Positions 1-8,202 are shown, counted from the first letter of the stretch. The stretch: DNA of 45,585 nucleotides from Flexilinea sp. (GCA_026645735.1 JAPKMT010000025.1:1-45585); one strand, 5' to 3'. Program-made: numbers and translations. The notes: generated by a model not told the origin, from the letters alone.

Positions 1-345
1 TCTTGTTCATAACTGTCAAAGATGGGATTATATGCTCTTTTGCTTTTCTGTCAAGCAACATGGATTTTTTTATAACACTCTGGGCTTTCTAATGAAATGA
101 AAAAATTCAAACCGGCTGGATTCTTGATAAAAGGCATACTACGCTGAAATTTATTCTCTGGGATCTATAACATGATAATACTTTGCGCATAATAAAGCAT
201 GAAACAGAAGAATAATTTCAATTACCGGTCCTCTGAACTATAAATTCACTCAAACCATGGTATCCAGTTTGGCATAAGACTTGCACAATAATGAATGAAC
301 CTTTGGATACAGAATCATGTATACCGCGGAAAAGGATGATGAAAT
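1..345. other. Gene-free leader region at window start
   Basis: No convincing coding frame or RNA gene is visible on either strand. The stretch is AT-rich. The only signal I can support is the -24/-12-like box at 269-286 that precedes the secreted protein gene at 346. An upstream gene may lie outside the window. Confidence 0.5.
269..286 (+). promoter_or_regulatory. -24/-12 (sigma-54-like) promoter box
   Basis: The sequence TTGGCATAAGACTTGCAC has GG (271-272) and GC (283-284) separated by exactly 10 bases, the spacing of sigma-54 promoters, and fits the TTGGCAY-N-TTGCA consensus well. It lies about 60 bases before the ATG at 346. Related boxes holding ACTTGCAC precede the secreted-protein genes at 33373 and 34463. 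That RpoN recognises it is inference; no rpoN gene or enhancer-binding protein is in the window. Confidence 0.45.
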
Positions 346-837
346 ATGAAAAAAAATTACAAATATGTACTTTGGTTAATAATCACCATCTGTGTTCTGA
401 TGGTTTTCCCTGTATCAGCACAGGATGATCAAACTGTGCTACCTTTGGATACGGCATTACCTTTGGATTATCCGACCTTAATCGATGATATCGAGGAACC
501 CGGTGCTGATGGAGTGATTGGACTGGCTTATATTTCCTATAATACAACGGTGGGCACCTACGCAAAATGCTTGACGGATGCATTTTTTTATATGCTGCTG
601 GTGAATGAATCATCCGAGGATGCTTCCGTAGTTCTGCCGCGCAGAGTAAAAATTCAAAATGGATATCATTATGTTGAGAACAACGCCTATACTTGTAAAG
701 ATGTCAATTACACGACATGGACACAGGATAATTACGCGGATGCCAATGGGGGGACAACCTGTATATTAGACGATAATATTTTAGCATTACCTGCCCATTC
801 AGCGATTTCTGTCAGAGGAAAAGCGGTCAATTTTTGA
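346..837 (+). CDS. Secreted Cys-repeat protein, N-terminal part (stops at in-frame TGA)
   Basis: A 163-residue product beginning with a classical signal peptide: basic MKKNYKYV, a hydrophobic core, and an Ala-containing cleavage region near residue 25 (VSA-Q). Residues about 70-163 form one copy of a domain that recurs in the downstream frame at whole-gene residues about 225-345. Its cysteines C75, C117 and C139 match C230, C273 and C310 of the second copy. The TGA at codon 164 sits where the second copy has C337. Translation then continues in the same frame (838-2229), so this is probably the front of one 628-codon gene ending in a sortase domain. It begins just downstream of a -24/-12-like box. 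Function unknown; an exported, disulfide-bonded envelope protein is likely. Confidence 0.7.
   Translation: MKKNYKYVLWLIITICVLMVFPVSAQDDQTVLPLDTALPLDYPTLIDDIEEPGADGVIGLAYISYNTTVGTYAKCLTDAFFYMLLVNESSEDASVVLPRRVKIQNGYHYVENNAYTCKDVNYTTWTQDNYADANGGTTCILDDNILALPAHSAISVRGKAVNF
835..837 (+). other. In-frame TGA replacing a conserved repeat cysteine
   Basis: The frame opened at 346 and the frame of 871-2229 are identical (525 bases apart, divisible by 3) and are separated only by this TGA. In the aligned second repeat the position is Cys encoded by TGT, a single third-base difference. TGA is a normal stop for other genes here (for example 7680-7682 and 12951-12953), so a changed genetic code is not supported. 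Nonsense mutation, sequencing error and recoding remain open. Confidence 0.75.
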
Positions 838-870
838 CATGAGATCAGCAGAGAAAACAAGACCGATTCA

Positions 871-2229
871 TTGCTGTATCAATTTGATATTCAGATCAAT
901 AACAAACGGAAAAATGCATCCGGTGCGATGTATGAGGAAAGCTCCATTTGCAAAGCGTTGGATTTCCTGGAAGTATCAGAAAGCAATCAAATTGAAGGCG
1001 GATATTTTATCGATCCTACTGCCAGCAAATCGTGTTCCATGAATTATTTTTTCATTGTTGAAAACAGCGATCTGATGTATTCCAATGTGGTTGAACTTCC
1101 ACGCTGGATCGATTTGAACGATAATCGCTGGAGTATCGGCTGCAGTTACCTATACGAAGGATGCAAAATATCCGGGTTCCGCCATTATGCCTGGGCAATT
1201 ATTGAGGATGATACAGACTATAACAACCTTAATTATCATTTTTGTGATCAAGATCGTCCCTATGGCAATCACTGTTATGAAGAAAACACGCTATGGTGGC
1301 TGCGAGTGCCTCCACAAACAAAAATCGCTGTCCGCGGTATGGTGAACAACCTTTGTGGCGATGAAGCTACCTATCCTTTCTTCGAAAATTACATACATGC
1401 CAGCTTTGAAATCAGTGATGCGGGTTCCAATAAATGGTGGGTTGATGGCGAAATTGCCGGAACACCTTTGTCCAGTGCAGCCTCAAGTCTGGAAGAAAAT
1501 GTTCCTCTCTATTCCTTGATTTCCGATCGAGATCCTGATGAAGATGTATCCCGATATCTTTTTGAAGATCCTTCTCTTTTGAAACCAGTACCAACTGTGC
1601 CTGAAATGAATGCTGTGAACCAAATGACTGTGAATTCGCCGGCAGGTGCAGCTCCGTTATATCGGAAAGAAGAGCAATGGTATCGAATTGGTGATCCTGT
1701 CTGTGACCATTTTTTCTGCCAGGATTTTCATCTGCCTCCAACAGGTTTTCCGGCGAATCAAATAACCCTTTTGGATCCGCAGCCTGCTGCGCTTGCATAT
1801 AAAGATTTGGGGAATTATCAGATTGAGATTCCGACTTTGGATGTGGTGTCACCGATTATTGGTGTTCCGCAAGAGGAAAACACGTGGGGAGTACAATGGC
1901 TTGGCGAAAAATCCGGTTTGCTGGAAGGATCGAATTTACCTGGAGAAGGACTGAGCGTTGTTGCAGCGCACAATCATGTCAATTCCGGAATGGCAGGGCC
2001 TTTTGCCATGTTGAATTCCATGGTAGAAAATGATCGTATCTTCGTCCGTAAACCAGGCGGTGCGCTGATTCAATACGCAGTATCCCAAAATCTTTTACTG
2101 AAACCGGAAGAATTTTCTGCATTGGAAAAAGTCGTTACGGATAATTCTCTGGTCCTTATCACCTGTGAAAATGAATCTGTGGATGGCGGTTATCTGAATC
2201 GTCGTGTGATCATAGCCAATCCTTCGTGA
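871..2229 (+). CDS. Sortase-domain protein (C-terminal part of gene split by TGA)
   Basis: The open frame runs from just after the TGA at 835 to 2229; the ATG at 871 is only the first possible restart and lacks a good ribosome binding site. Residues about 50-185 are the second Cys-rich repeat (C55, C91, C98, C125, C135, C162). A linker follows. Residues about 316-452 form a sortase domain with AAHNH (catalytic His, about 367), LITCE (nucleophile Cys432) and NRRVII (Arg 444/445). Sortases join secreted proteins to the envelope by transpeptidation. A sortase domain at the C-terminus of an exported repeat protein, with no visible LPXTG motif, suggests a self-attached or pilin-like envelope protein, but the substrate is unknown. 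If the TGA is a true stop, this half is silent or has no signal peptide. Confidence 0.65.
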   Translation: MLYQFDIQINNKRKNASGAMYEESSICKALDFLEVSESNQIEGGYFIDPTASKSCSMNYFFIVENSDLMYSNVVELPRWIDLNDNRWSIGCSYLYEGCKISGFRHYAWAIIEDDTDYNNLNYHFCDQDRPYGNHCYEENTLWWLRVPPQTKIAVRGMVNNLCGDEATYPFFENYIHASFEISDAGSNKWWVDGEIAGTPLSSAASSLEENVPLYSLISDRDPDEDVSRYLFEDPSLLKPVPTVPEMNAVNQMTVNSPAGAAPLYRKEEQWYRIGDPVCDHFFCQDFHLPPTGFPANQITLLDPQPAALAYKDLGNYQIEIPTLDVVSPIIGVPQEENTWGVQWLGEKSGLLEGSNLPGEGLSVVAAHNHVNSGMAGPFAMLNSMVENDRIFVRKPGGALIQYAVSQNLLLKPEEFSALEKVVTDNSLVLITCENESVDGGYLNRRVIIANPS

Positions 2230-2315
2230 ATTATGGGCGGCGATTACCACGAAAAGATCAGGTAGTCCAGTTCAAAAACTTAGTCATATAGAAAGAACAG
2301 AATGCGTATTCGAAT

Positions 2316-2437
2316 AGCAATTCGAAATGTGGATATGCTTTTCGAATTGCGAGCGATAATTTATTATTGTAGTGTTTTTGCGCTTTGCGCAAAAACACTA
2401 CAATAATATTTATTTTTTTTCATACTTCGAATCGCTG
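2316..2437. repeat. Palindromic intergenic repeat, copy 1
   Basis: Terminal inverted repeats AGCAATTCGAAATGTGG and CATACTTCGAATCGCTG enclose a perfect 21-bp hairpin (arms 2363-2383 and 2387-2407) capped by TTT. The stem core is AGTGTTTTTGCGC, different from the neighbouring copy yet exactly complementary in its other arm. The left flank is the long one. Confidence 0.85.
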
Positions 2438-2491
2438 GTATTCAAATGAGATCGCTCTGATCTTTTTTTACCTGTTTTTTGTAATCCATTA

Positions 2492-2612
2492 ACAATTCCA
2501 AATTTGAAAAGGAAGAATTGTTGTTGTGTTGTTGTTGCGCGAAGCGCAACAACAACACAACAACAAAATCTCTCTTTTCCCTCAGAAGGCTTTCCCAAAA
2601 TTCGAATTACTG
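2492..2612. repeat. Palindromic intergenic repeat, copy 2
   Basis: Complete copy of about 121 bp with a perfect 23-bp hairpin (2518-2540 and 2544-2566) built from TTG repeats and ending GCGC, capped by GAA. The right flank is the long type (CTCAGAAGGCTTTCCC) and ends ATTCGAATTACTG. It starts 54 bases after copy 1, making a tandem pair. Confidence 0.9.
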
Positions 2613-2743
2613 GTAATCCATCCATTCAATCGACAGGGAGAATTATTTGTTGTTTATCTGTCATAGCGCTTCGCACGAAAAAAACCCATATTTGATCTGA
2701 GAGATCTGTCAATTTATTGAACTGCAGTTGAAATCCAGCACGA

Positions 2744-3595
2744 ATGAAGACTTTTTGGAAATATGGTACTATCTATCGCATGAAAAGGATGAAAGACAGG
2801 ATCGCGGCCCTCCTTATTTTGATCAGCCTCATTTTGGCAGCATGGAATGATGCTGTGCAGATCTATGAAATTGAAAAAGGCGACACATTGTCAGAAATTG
2901 CCTTTCAGTTTGGCTTGAGCATGGAACAACTTCAGGCTGCCAATCCGGAAGCGGATCTTTCACTTTTGAAAATTGGGGATCAATTGGTGATTCCTCCCAA
3001 TCGTGCGGAAGAGTTTGACGTGTTTATTCAGCAAATGTTTTCAAAATATGTTCAATTGAATGGAACTGAATGCTTTTCTCAGCTAAATAATCAAATCAGT
3101 TGTTTATTACGCATTCAAAATTCGGGGGAGCAGTCTCTTGTTAATCTTCAAATGCAGCTGGAAATTATTGACAACAACGGGGGAAAAATGCTGATATCAT
3201 CCGGCACACCTTTGATTCAGCTTTTACCGGGGGAGGAGATCCCAGTGCTGTTTTCAGGTTCCCATTCAGAATTATCCGAGCCTTTTGAAACACGATTTCT
3301 GATCGAGAATCTGGATTTGATCGGAAATCAGGACACTTCTTTTCGTCTTGCAGAGGATTTGTATGAACCATCGTATGATATTTCGGCGGATGGTTTGAAC
3401 GCAGACGTTCGCATCCGTTTTACTTCGAATCTCAAAAAACAAAGCATCAGGATTCTGGCAGCGGCTTATCGGGCAGATGGAACTCCAAACGGTATTCGAT
3501 CATGGATCGGAAATCCTGCGTCGGAAATACGGATCCATGTTTATTCGCTTTCCGATAAAATCAATTCTATAAAAATATGGGCTGAATATTATTAG
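2744..3595 (+). CDS. Secreted LysM-domain protein
   Basis: A product of about 283 residues from 2744; internal ATGs at 2780 (MKRMKDR) and 2789 (MKDRIAALL) put the basic and hydrophobic export signal nearer the N-terminus and are equally plausible starts, since none has a clear ribosome binding site. A LysM domain follows the signal (YEIEKGDTLSEIAFQFGLS to KIGDQLVIPP, about residues 40-85). LysM binds N-acetylglucosamine glycans such as peptidoglycan. The remaining 190 residues look like an all-beta Ig-like or FxLYD-like domain that I do not recognise. An epimerase gene follows after 24 bases, so the protein may be transcribed with cell-surface sugar genes. Role inferred: envelope-associated binding protein. 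Confidence 0.8.
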   Translation: MKTFWKYGTIYRMKRMKDRIAALLILISLILAAWNDAVQIYEIEKGDTLSEIAFQFGLSMEQLQAANPEADLSLLKIGDQLVIPPNRAEEFDVFIQQMFSKYVQLNGTECFSQLNNQISCLLRIQNSGEQSLVNLQMQLEIIDNNGGKMLISSGTPLIQLLPGEEIPVLFSGSHSELSEPFETRFLIENLDLIGNQDTSFRLAEDLYEPSYDISADGLNADVRIRFTSNLKKQSIRILAAAYRADGTPNGIRSWIGNPASEIRIHVYSLSDKINSIKIWAEYY

Positions 3596-3619
3596 AAGGG
3601 AATCAGAGAGCAGGGTACT

Positions 3620-4615
3620 GTGAAAGTATTGGTAACAGGAGCTACAGGTTTTATCGGATCTGCATTGTGCCGCAGCCTATGTGAAAGCGGATATCAAGTG
3701 ACAGCTTTCCATCGGCCAACCAGTGTTATCCGACAAATTGAAGATCTTCCGTTGCGGCATATCATTGGAGATTTATGTGATGAATACTCTGTCGAAAGTG
3801 CTTTTGCGGAAAAACCTGAAATTGTATTTCATCTGGGAGCTCAAACAGCGTCTGGAAAAATTCGAAAAAGGATTTTGGATGTAAACATTGGTGGAACCCG
3901 TAGGATTTTGCAATCTGCTCTGCGAAATCATGTCGATCGTGTCATTTTCCTCAGTTCTTCTTTTGCGATGGGGATCCCGGAAGAGAACCATGCAAACCAG
4001 ACCAAACCTGCCCTGATTTCGGAAGCACATACCTGGAATTTCTCTCCAGAAAAATGGCCTTATGCCTGGTCGAAATATTTGGCAGAAAAAGAAGTACAAT
4101 TGGCTTCTGCTTATGGGATGGATACAGTGATTCTCAATCCTTGTATTGTTATCGGGCCGGGGGACCACTATCGGAAAACAAATTCTTTCATTGTCAAGCT
4201 TAAGGAACACCCTCCTATTATCAATGTCGATGGTGGAATCAATTTAATCCATGTCCAGGATGTTGTAGAAGGATTGATTCACTCCGTTAGTCACGGCGCG
4301 AGAGGGGAACGATATATTCTGAGCGGTACAAACGTGTCTTTCCAGAAATTATTTCTTCTGATGTCTGAAATACAAAATTTCACTTCTCCAAAATTAGCAT
4401 TATCAAATCACTTTTCCAGATTACTGTTTCAATTTAAGAATGGTGTAAAGAATCCTTCCAATGTCGGAAATTTGGAAAACGATCTGTTTCATTTTGCAGG
4501 GTATTATTTTTTCTATGAATCGAGAAAGGCTCGTATCCAACTCCGACTTTCTCCTCCAAGAAATTTGACTGAGTCACTGAAAGAATCATGGAATTGGTTT
4601 AAAGGAATTCAGTAA
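3620..4615 (+). CDS. NAD-dependent sugar epimerase/dehydratase (extended SDR)
   Basis: 331 residues with a GTG start. The N-terminal Rossmann motif is TGATGFIG (residues 7-14), and the SDR catalytic Tyr and Lys appear in YAWSKYLAEK. Family members epimerise, dehydrate or reduce nucleotide sugars using bound NAD(P). The C-terminal substrate domain is diverged, so the substrate cannot be named; dihydroflavonol-reductase-like or UDP-sugar activity are both possible. Its stop codon touches the ATG of the next glycosyltransferase, implying translational coupling. The first 24 bases after the start match those of the second epimerase gene at 21055 almost exactly, showing common ancestry or conserved codon use. 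Confidence 0.85.
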   Translation: MKVLVTGATGFIGSALCRSLCESGYQVTAFHRPTSVIRQIEDLPLRHIIGDLCDEYSVESAFAEKPEIVFHLGAQTASGKIRKRILDVNIGGTRRILQSALRNHVDRVIFLSSSFAMGIPEENHANQTKPALISEAHTWNFSPEKWPYAWSKYLAEKEVQLASAYGMDTVILNPCIVIGPGDHYRKTNSFIVKLKEHPPIINVDGGINLIHVQDVVEGLIHSVSHGARGERYILSGTNVSFQKLFLLMSEIQNFTSPKLALSNHFSRLLFQFKNGVKNPSNVGNLENDLFHFAGYYFFYESRKARIQLRLSPPRNLTESLKESWNWFKGIQ

Positions 4616-5653
4616 ATGAAAAAAAAGACAATTTGTATGCTGCCTGAAATCACATCTTTGGGTGGTCCTGGAACGTTTCAGAAGAAATTTCAGGAACAGG
4701 CGAAAAAGATTGGTATTGAGGTGCATTTTAATCCAGCAAGGAAAGACATCGGTGCTTTTCTGATCATTGGAGCTCCGCGGCGTTATCTTCCACGACTTAT
4801 TTGGGCAAGGCTTAATAATATTCCAGTGATCCAGCGCCTGAACGGGATGAACTGGATTCATCGAATCGTGGACTCAGGAAAGAAATATTATATGCATTCG
4901 GAGATCGACAATCATTCCATCGCATTTGTCAGAAAGTGGATAGCATCCGGTATCATTTATCAGAGTCCATTTTGCGAAGAACGCTGGAACAAAAAATTTG
5001 GTGTCTTGAAGAAACCAGCCACAATTATCTATAATGGCGTCAATCTTAACGACTTTCAACCTGCTACGACAACAATCGATTCGCGGATGATTCAAATTGT
5101 GATGGTTGAAGGAAACCTTGAACATGGAAGCGAGTATGGAATTGAAATCGCAGTGCGGATGGTTATGGGATTATCAGAAAAATTTTCCTGCCCAATTGTT
5201 CTTCAAATCGCCGGAAATGTCAATCCGCATTCCAGGGAACGGATTCAGGCGACATTCAAAGATTTACCACCTCATGTTCAAGTGATTTTTTGTGGGGTCC
5301 TTCCGAAACATGAAATAGCTACTATGGAAACTAATGCGACTTTTTTTTATTCCGCAGAAATATTGACTGCATGTCCCAATGCCGTGATTGAGGCTTTAGC
5401 TTGCGGTTTGCCGGTGTTGGGTTTTGATACTGGATCGTTGAAAGATGTCGTTGGAGATGGCGGATTGGTAATTCCTTATGGGGCTGATTATTTGAAACTG
5501 GAAGAACCCGACATTAACGCGTTAATTCATGCAGCGGAAAGGATCATACGAGAGAATCCGGGTTTCCGAACTAAAGCAAGAAAAAGAGCGGAAACCGCCT
5601 TCCCGTTGGATCAAATGACTCTGGACTATATCCGCTTTTGTTTAAATGATTGA
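4616..5653 (+). CDS. Glycosyltransferase, GT4-like (group 1)
   Basis: 345 residues starting at the ATG that directly abuts the upstream stop. The GT-B fold signature is clear in the C-terminal half: CPNAVIEALACGLPVLGFD (about residues 258-276) is the nucleotide-sugar-binding E-x7-E region, followed by GSLKDVV. IYNGVNLNDF marks the start of the donor domain. The N-terminal acceptor half begins with a Gly-rich TSLGGPGTF loop. It probably adds a sugar to a surface polysaccharide or glycolipid, working with the epimerase before it. Acceptor and donor are unknown. Confidence 0.85.
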   Translation: MKKKTICMLPEITSLGGPGTFQKKFQEQAKKIGIEVHFNPARKDIGAFLIIGAPRRYLPRLIWARLNNIPVIQRLNGMNWIHRIVDSGKKYYMHSEIDNHSIAFVRKWIASGIIYQSPFCEERWNKKFGVLKKPATIIYNGVNLNDFQPATTTIDSRMIQIVMVEGNLEHGSEYGIEIAVRMVMGLSEKFSCPIVLQIAGNVNPHSRERIQATFKDLPPHVQVIFCGVLPKHEIATMETNATFFYSAEILTACPNAVIEALACGLPVLGFDTGSLKDVVGDGGLVIPYGADYLKLEEPDINALIHAAERIIRENPGFRTKARKRAETAFPLDQMTLDYIRFCLND

Positions 5654-5736
5654 TAATTTCGTTCCGAAAATGTGAGTTTTCTTTATCGTAAAAAATAGGA
5701 TTTGTTCCAAATTCTGAATTGCTGCATAATGACGAA

Positions 5737-6246
5737 TCAGATTATTCGTGGTTGATGATTGGTCATATTTAAAAACTTTTCGATACCGGAGTGCTCTAAA
5801 ACCAGTGTCGCAGTGTTTACAAGCGGATGACAGAAAATTTTTTCCGCTTCCCAGGCTTCTCTTAAAAAGATGGTTTGCACCTGGCAATGGACATCATTGA
5901 TAACAGCCAAAGGAGTTACCGAGCCTGGGGTTATTCCTAAATACTTCTGCATCTTTTCTTCACTGGCAAAGCGCAATTTTGCTTCGTCTAATTGTTCGCC
6001 AAGCGTTTTCAAATCTGTTTTGATATCCGATTTGGTGACCAACAGAAAAAAACGATTTCCCTTGTGATTTGATAAAAACAGATTCTTAGCTGAAAAACCG
6101 TTTAAGTAATGTGTGTAAAGATCTGCCTGCTCATTCGTGTATACAGCAGGATGCGCATGGTACTCGTATATAATTTCATGTTCATCTAAGAAAGACAGCA
6201 AAGATTTTTCATCATACATCTTGTTTTGCGTTTCAGAAATCATCAT
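5737..6246 (-). CDS. YbaK/ProX-family aminoacyl-tRNA deacylase
   Basis: 169 residues, the normal size for a free-standing prolyl-tRNA editing protein (ProX/PrdX type). Family features visible: YEYHAHPAVYTNEQA near the N-terminus, GFSAKNLFLSN with the conserved Lys, and GITPGSVTPLAVIND, the substrate-pocket loop. These proteins hydrolyse mischarged Ala-tRNAPro or Cys-tRNAPro in the cytoplasm. It starts with a double ATG (6246 or 6243) 12 bases after the phosphoribosyltransferase-like gene, so the two are likely co-transcribed. It converges on the glycosyltransferase gene with an 83-base gap. Exact tRNA specificity is not readable from sequence. Confidence 0.85.
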   Translation of the reverse strand: MMISETQNKMYDEKSLLSFLDEHEIIYEYHAHPAVYTNEQADLYTHYLNGFSAKNLFLSNHKGNRFFLLVTKSDIKTDLKTLGEQLDEAKLRFASEEKMQKYLGITPGSVTPLAVINDVHCQVQTIFLREAWEAEKIFCHPLVNTATLVLEHSGIEKFLNMTNHQPRII

Positions 6247-6258
6247 TAGTTTCAGTTT

Positions 6259-6768
6259 TCAGCAAAAATTTGCCAATAACAAATCCTTTCCTCGGGCTGC
6301 CTCCCAAGGATATATAATCCATGCATCTGTAATCGCTGCATAAAAATCGGGTCTGTCGTTTTTAAATAGATTCATCTTCGGATTAAAATGGAGAACACAT
6401 GTAAAGGGAATTCCCTGTACGCCGCTAATCCGGTTTTTAATCGTTGAAAGACATCTGCCGGTTCCCCATGCATTGCTGACAATCAGAATGTTTTTATTAC
6501 TTAGCTGTGAATCTGGAGGGAAGTTTTTGATGTTTGGCCAGGCAAGTAACCGTGGATCCTGACGCTGTGTTTCCATCTCGAATTCTTTGGGACAATCAAT
6601 TTTTACCAGCAGCAAATCCTCAATCCCTAAAACCTCGGATAAGATGCTGCCAGGGATGGTTCCGCCTTTGCTCAGCATTAAAATTGCGTCAAAATTCGTG
6701 TGAAATTGCGGGATCAGATGATCGATCAACCGGTCGACTTCCTGCCAGGAAATCAGTTCTTTTCGCAT
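6259..6768 (-). CDS. Phosphoribosyltransferase-like protein with altered PRPP loop
   Basis: 169 residues from the ATG at 6768, chosen over the upstream TTG at 6783 because a GAGG sits at the right distance before it. It resembles the small type I PRTase family related to Gpt/xanthine PRTases: ISWQEVDRLIDHLI at the N-terminus and AILMLSKGGTIPGSILSEVLG in the middle. In active members the PRPP loop reads like VDDVADTGKT. Here it is ILIVSNAWGTGRCL, so the paired acidic residues are lost while G-T-G is kept. It may be a purine-salvage enzyme with changed chemistry or a binding/regulatory relative. It lies upstream of the YbaK-like gene. Confidence 0.75.
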   Translation of the reverse strand: MRKELISWQEVDRLIDHLIPQFHTNFDAILMLSKGGTIPGSILSEVLGIEDLLLVKIDCPKEFEMETQRQDPRLLAWPNIKNFPPDSQLSNKNILIVSNAWGTGRCLSTIKNRISGVQGIPFTCVLHFNPKMNLFKNDRPDFYAAITDAWIIYPWEAARGKDLLLANFC

Positions 6769-6983
6769 GCTACCATTCCTCAAATCTTAGAAAAAATAAA
6801 TTCAAAAGCAAGAATTCTCCTGTAATAAATGCTCGGCAGATAATCAATTACATGGAAACGATCGTACCGAGCCGCCGAAATTTCTTCCTCATTTTCTTTG
6901 GATTGGAAGAAAGTAAATATTGGAGAACATTTTTATTATAGTAAATTTTAGCTTTAAAAATAAACCTGTGTTGTATTTAAAAA

Positions 6984-7105
6984 CAGCAATTCTAAATATG
7001 AAAAGGAATAATTGTTGTTGTTTTGTAGTTGTGCGAAGCGCAACTACAAAACAACAACAAGATTTCTTTTTTCTTAAAAGGTTTTTCCAAATTTCGAATT
7101 ACTAG
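6984..7105. repeat. Palindromic intergenic repeat, copy 3
   Basis: Starts CAGCAATTCTAAATATG and ends TTTCGAATTACTAG. The 23-bp hairpin (7012-7034 and 7038-7060) has a core TTTTGTAGTTGTGC with a single T/G wobble and is capped by GAA. The right flank is long, as in copy 2. It lies just upstream of the promoter at 7128. Confidence 0.9.
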
Positions 7106-7127
7106 CAATGAGGGCTGTCCGCTGTCT

Positions 7128-7156
7128 TTGAAAAACTGCATAGAGTACACTATAAT
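7128..7156 (+). promoter_or_regulatory. Sigma-70-type promoter
   Basis: TTGAAA (7128-7133) and a perfect TATAAT (7151-7156) are separated by exactly 17 bases. It lies 22 bases after repeat copy 3 and 41 bases before the ATG at 7197. It probably drives the two paralogous membrane protein genes. Confidence 0.75.
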
Positions 7157-7196
7157 TACTTTGGTCCAAAAAACCAAGAAAGCGGAAGAATTCTTT

Positions 7197-7682
7197 ATGA
7201 GGTTAAATCGAATTATCTGGTTCATGATCATGATTGCTGCCGGAATTGCTCTGGGTCTTTATTATGCCTGGATTGTGAATCCTGTCCGATTTATCGATGC
7301 AACGTTCTATGATCTGCGACAGGATTACAAAGCGGATTATGTTCTTATGGCTGCTGAAATCTATCAAGAAAATCCTGTGCTTTTTCAAACGATGATTCGT
7401 ATTGACCGGTTAATGGAAAATTCTGCAGAAGAAGCAGTAGCCAATGCAATCTCCAATGCGGAAAAATTAGGCTATTCTGAAAATGATTTGGACCTTTTAT
7501 ACAATCTGAATGATGCCATTGGCGGCAGAAGCGAAGAAACTGCTGAACCGGAAGATATCTTTATTGAATACAATGTACCGGAAATTAATAATGATATTCT
7601 TGCATCTCCCGCAGCACCTGTGATAGAAAATCCAACGGTTGTGCCCGATAATCCATTTGAGCAAGGCGGCGAAAATGGTTGA
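7197..7682 (+). CDS. Single-span membrane protein with Y-x-W-x-x-NP motif (paralogue A)
   Basis: 161 residues from the ATG at 7197, preceded by GCGGAAG. The frame stays open further upstream, but that part runs through the repeat element. One N-terminal membrane helix (about 7-27) is followed by YYAWIVNPVRFIDATFYDLRQDYKADYVLMAAEIYQ, then a helical region and a Pro/Glu-rich tail. The neighbour at 7675 carries the same layout and motif, so this is a tandem duplication. Their reading frames overlap by 8 bases. I do not recognise a named family. Position before frr-uppS-cdsA and the membrane topology suggest an envelope function. Confidence 0.75.
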   Translation: MRLNRIIWFMIMIAAGIALGLYYAWIVNPVRFIDATFYDLRQDYKADYVLMAAEIYQENPVLFQTMIRIDRLMENSAEEAVANAISNAEKLGYSENDLDLLYNLNDAIGGRSEETAEPEDIFIEYNVPEINNDILASPAAPVIENPTVVPDNPFEQGGENG

Positions 7683-8202
7683 GCATAAAAAACGGGGACC
7701 TTTTTATTTAATTACCGGACTGACAATTGGTTTGCTGATCGGTTTTTTTTATGGCTGGGTTATGAATCCGACCCGGTATGTTGATATCACGCCACGATCA
7801 TTGCATACCGATTTTCAAAAATTATATTTACAGATGATTGCTGAATCTTATCAGGCGAATGAGGACATGGGGAGATCCTATTTCCGAATGAAACAGATGA
7901 TGGATCCAGTCAATGTGGATACCCTTCGTTCCATGTTGTTAGAGATGGAAAGCGATCCAGATTTCAAGGAATACTTTGATACGATCCGAAATTTCATCAA
8001 TGATATGGATATGTATATTCAGAATTTAAGCTTTCAGCAAGTTGAAAATCGACAAAATCCGGCTATAGCGATTCCTTCCCTTGGAAATCCAAACCCTGAA
8101 AATCAGCCCCAACCTACAGCAGAACCTCTCCGTGTCATTGCTCCTGAAAAGCCCGGCAGTTCCCAGCAATCAGAGGGTTTTTATGTGGTTTCCAACCCCT
8201 GA
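7675..8202 (+). CDS. Single-span membrane protein with Y-x-W-x-x-NP motif (paralogue B)
   Basis: 175 residues from the ATG at 7675, which overlaps the previous gene's stop and has AAGGCGG before it. The upstream in-frame ATG at 7639 lies inside the neighbour and would spoil the N-terminal topology. It has one membrane helix (about 13-30), then FYGWVMNPTRYVDITPRSLHTDFQKLYLQMIAESYQ, matching paralogue A position by position, then helices with many Met/Asp and a Pro-rich tail. Probably a membrane-anchored helical protein acting with its sister. Function unknown. Confidence 0.75.
   Translation: MVEHKKRGPFYLITGLTIGLLIGFFYGWVMNPTRYVDITPRSLHTDFQKLYLQMIAESYQANEDMGRSYFRMKQMMDPVNVDTLRSMLLEMESDPDFKEYFDTIRNFINDMDMYIQNLSFQQVENRQNPAIAIPSLGNPNPENQPQPTAEPLRVIAPEKPGSSQQSEGFYVVSNP

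Larger units (their letters stand above)
2230..2743. other. Intergenic stretch holding tandem palindromic repeats
   Basis: Two complete palindromic repeat copies occupy most of this gap (2316-2437 and 2492-2612). A decayed remnant near 2636-2690 keeps TTGTTG and the apex AGCGCTTCGCAC. I see no gene. Apparent short frames translating to Cys/Val and Thr/Gln runs are read through the hairpin arms. Confidence 0.6.

Noticed and set aside
835..837. UGA-as-tryptophan genetic code
   Set aside because: TGA is used as a normal stop in several intact genes (for example 7680-7682 and 12951-12953), and the aligned residue is Cys, not Trp.
2363..2407. Repeat hairpins as simple intrinsic terminators
   Set aside because: They lack a T run directly after a GC-rich stem, occur between divergent and co-oriented genes alike, and separate canonical terminators exist nearby (16582, 33010).
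2518..2566. CRISPR-like repetition
   Set aside because: Repeats are scattered kilobases apart between genes, without regular spacers and without cas genes.
2504..2695. Short frame encoding Cys/Val and Thr/Gln runs
   Set aside because: It is read straight through the palindromic arms; similar frames appear at every repeat copy (for example 6920-7105 and 11681-11968) and have no start signals.
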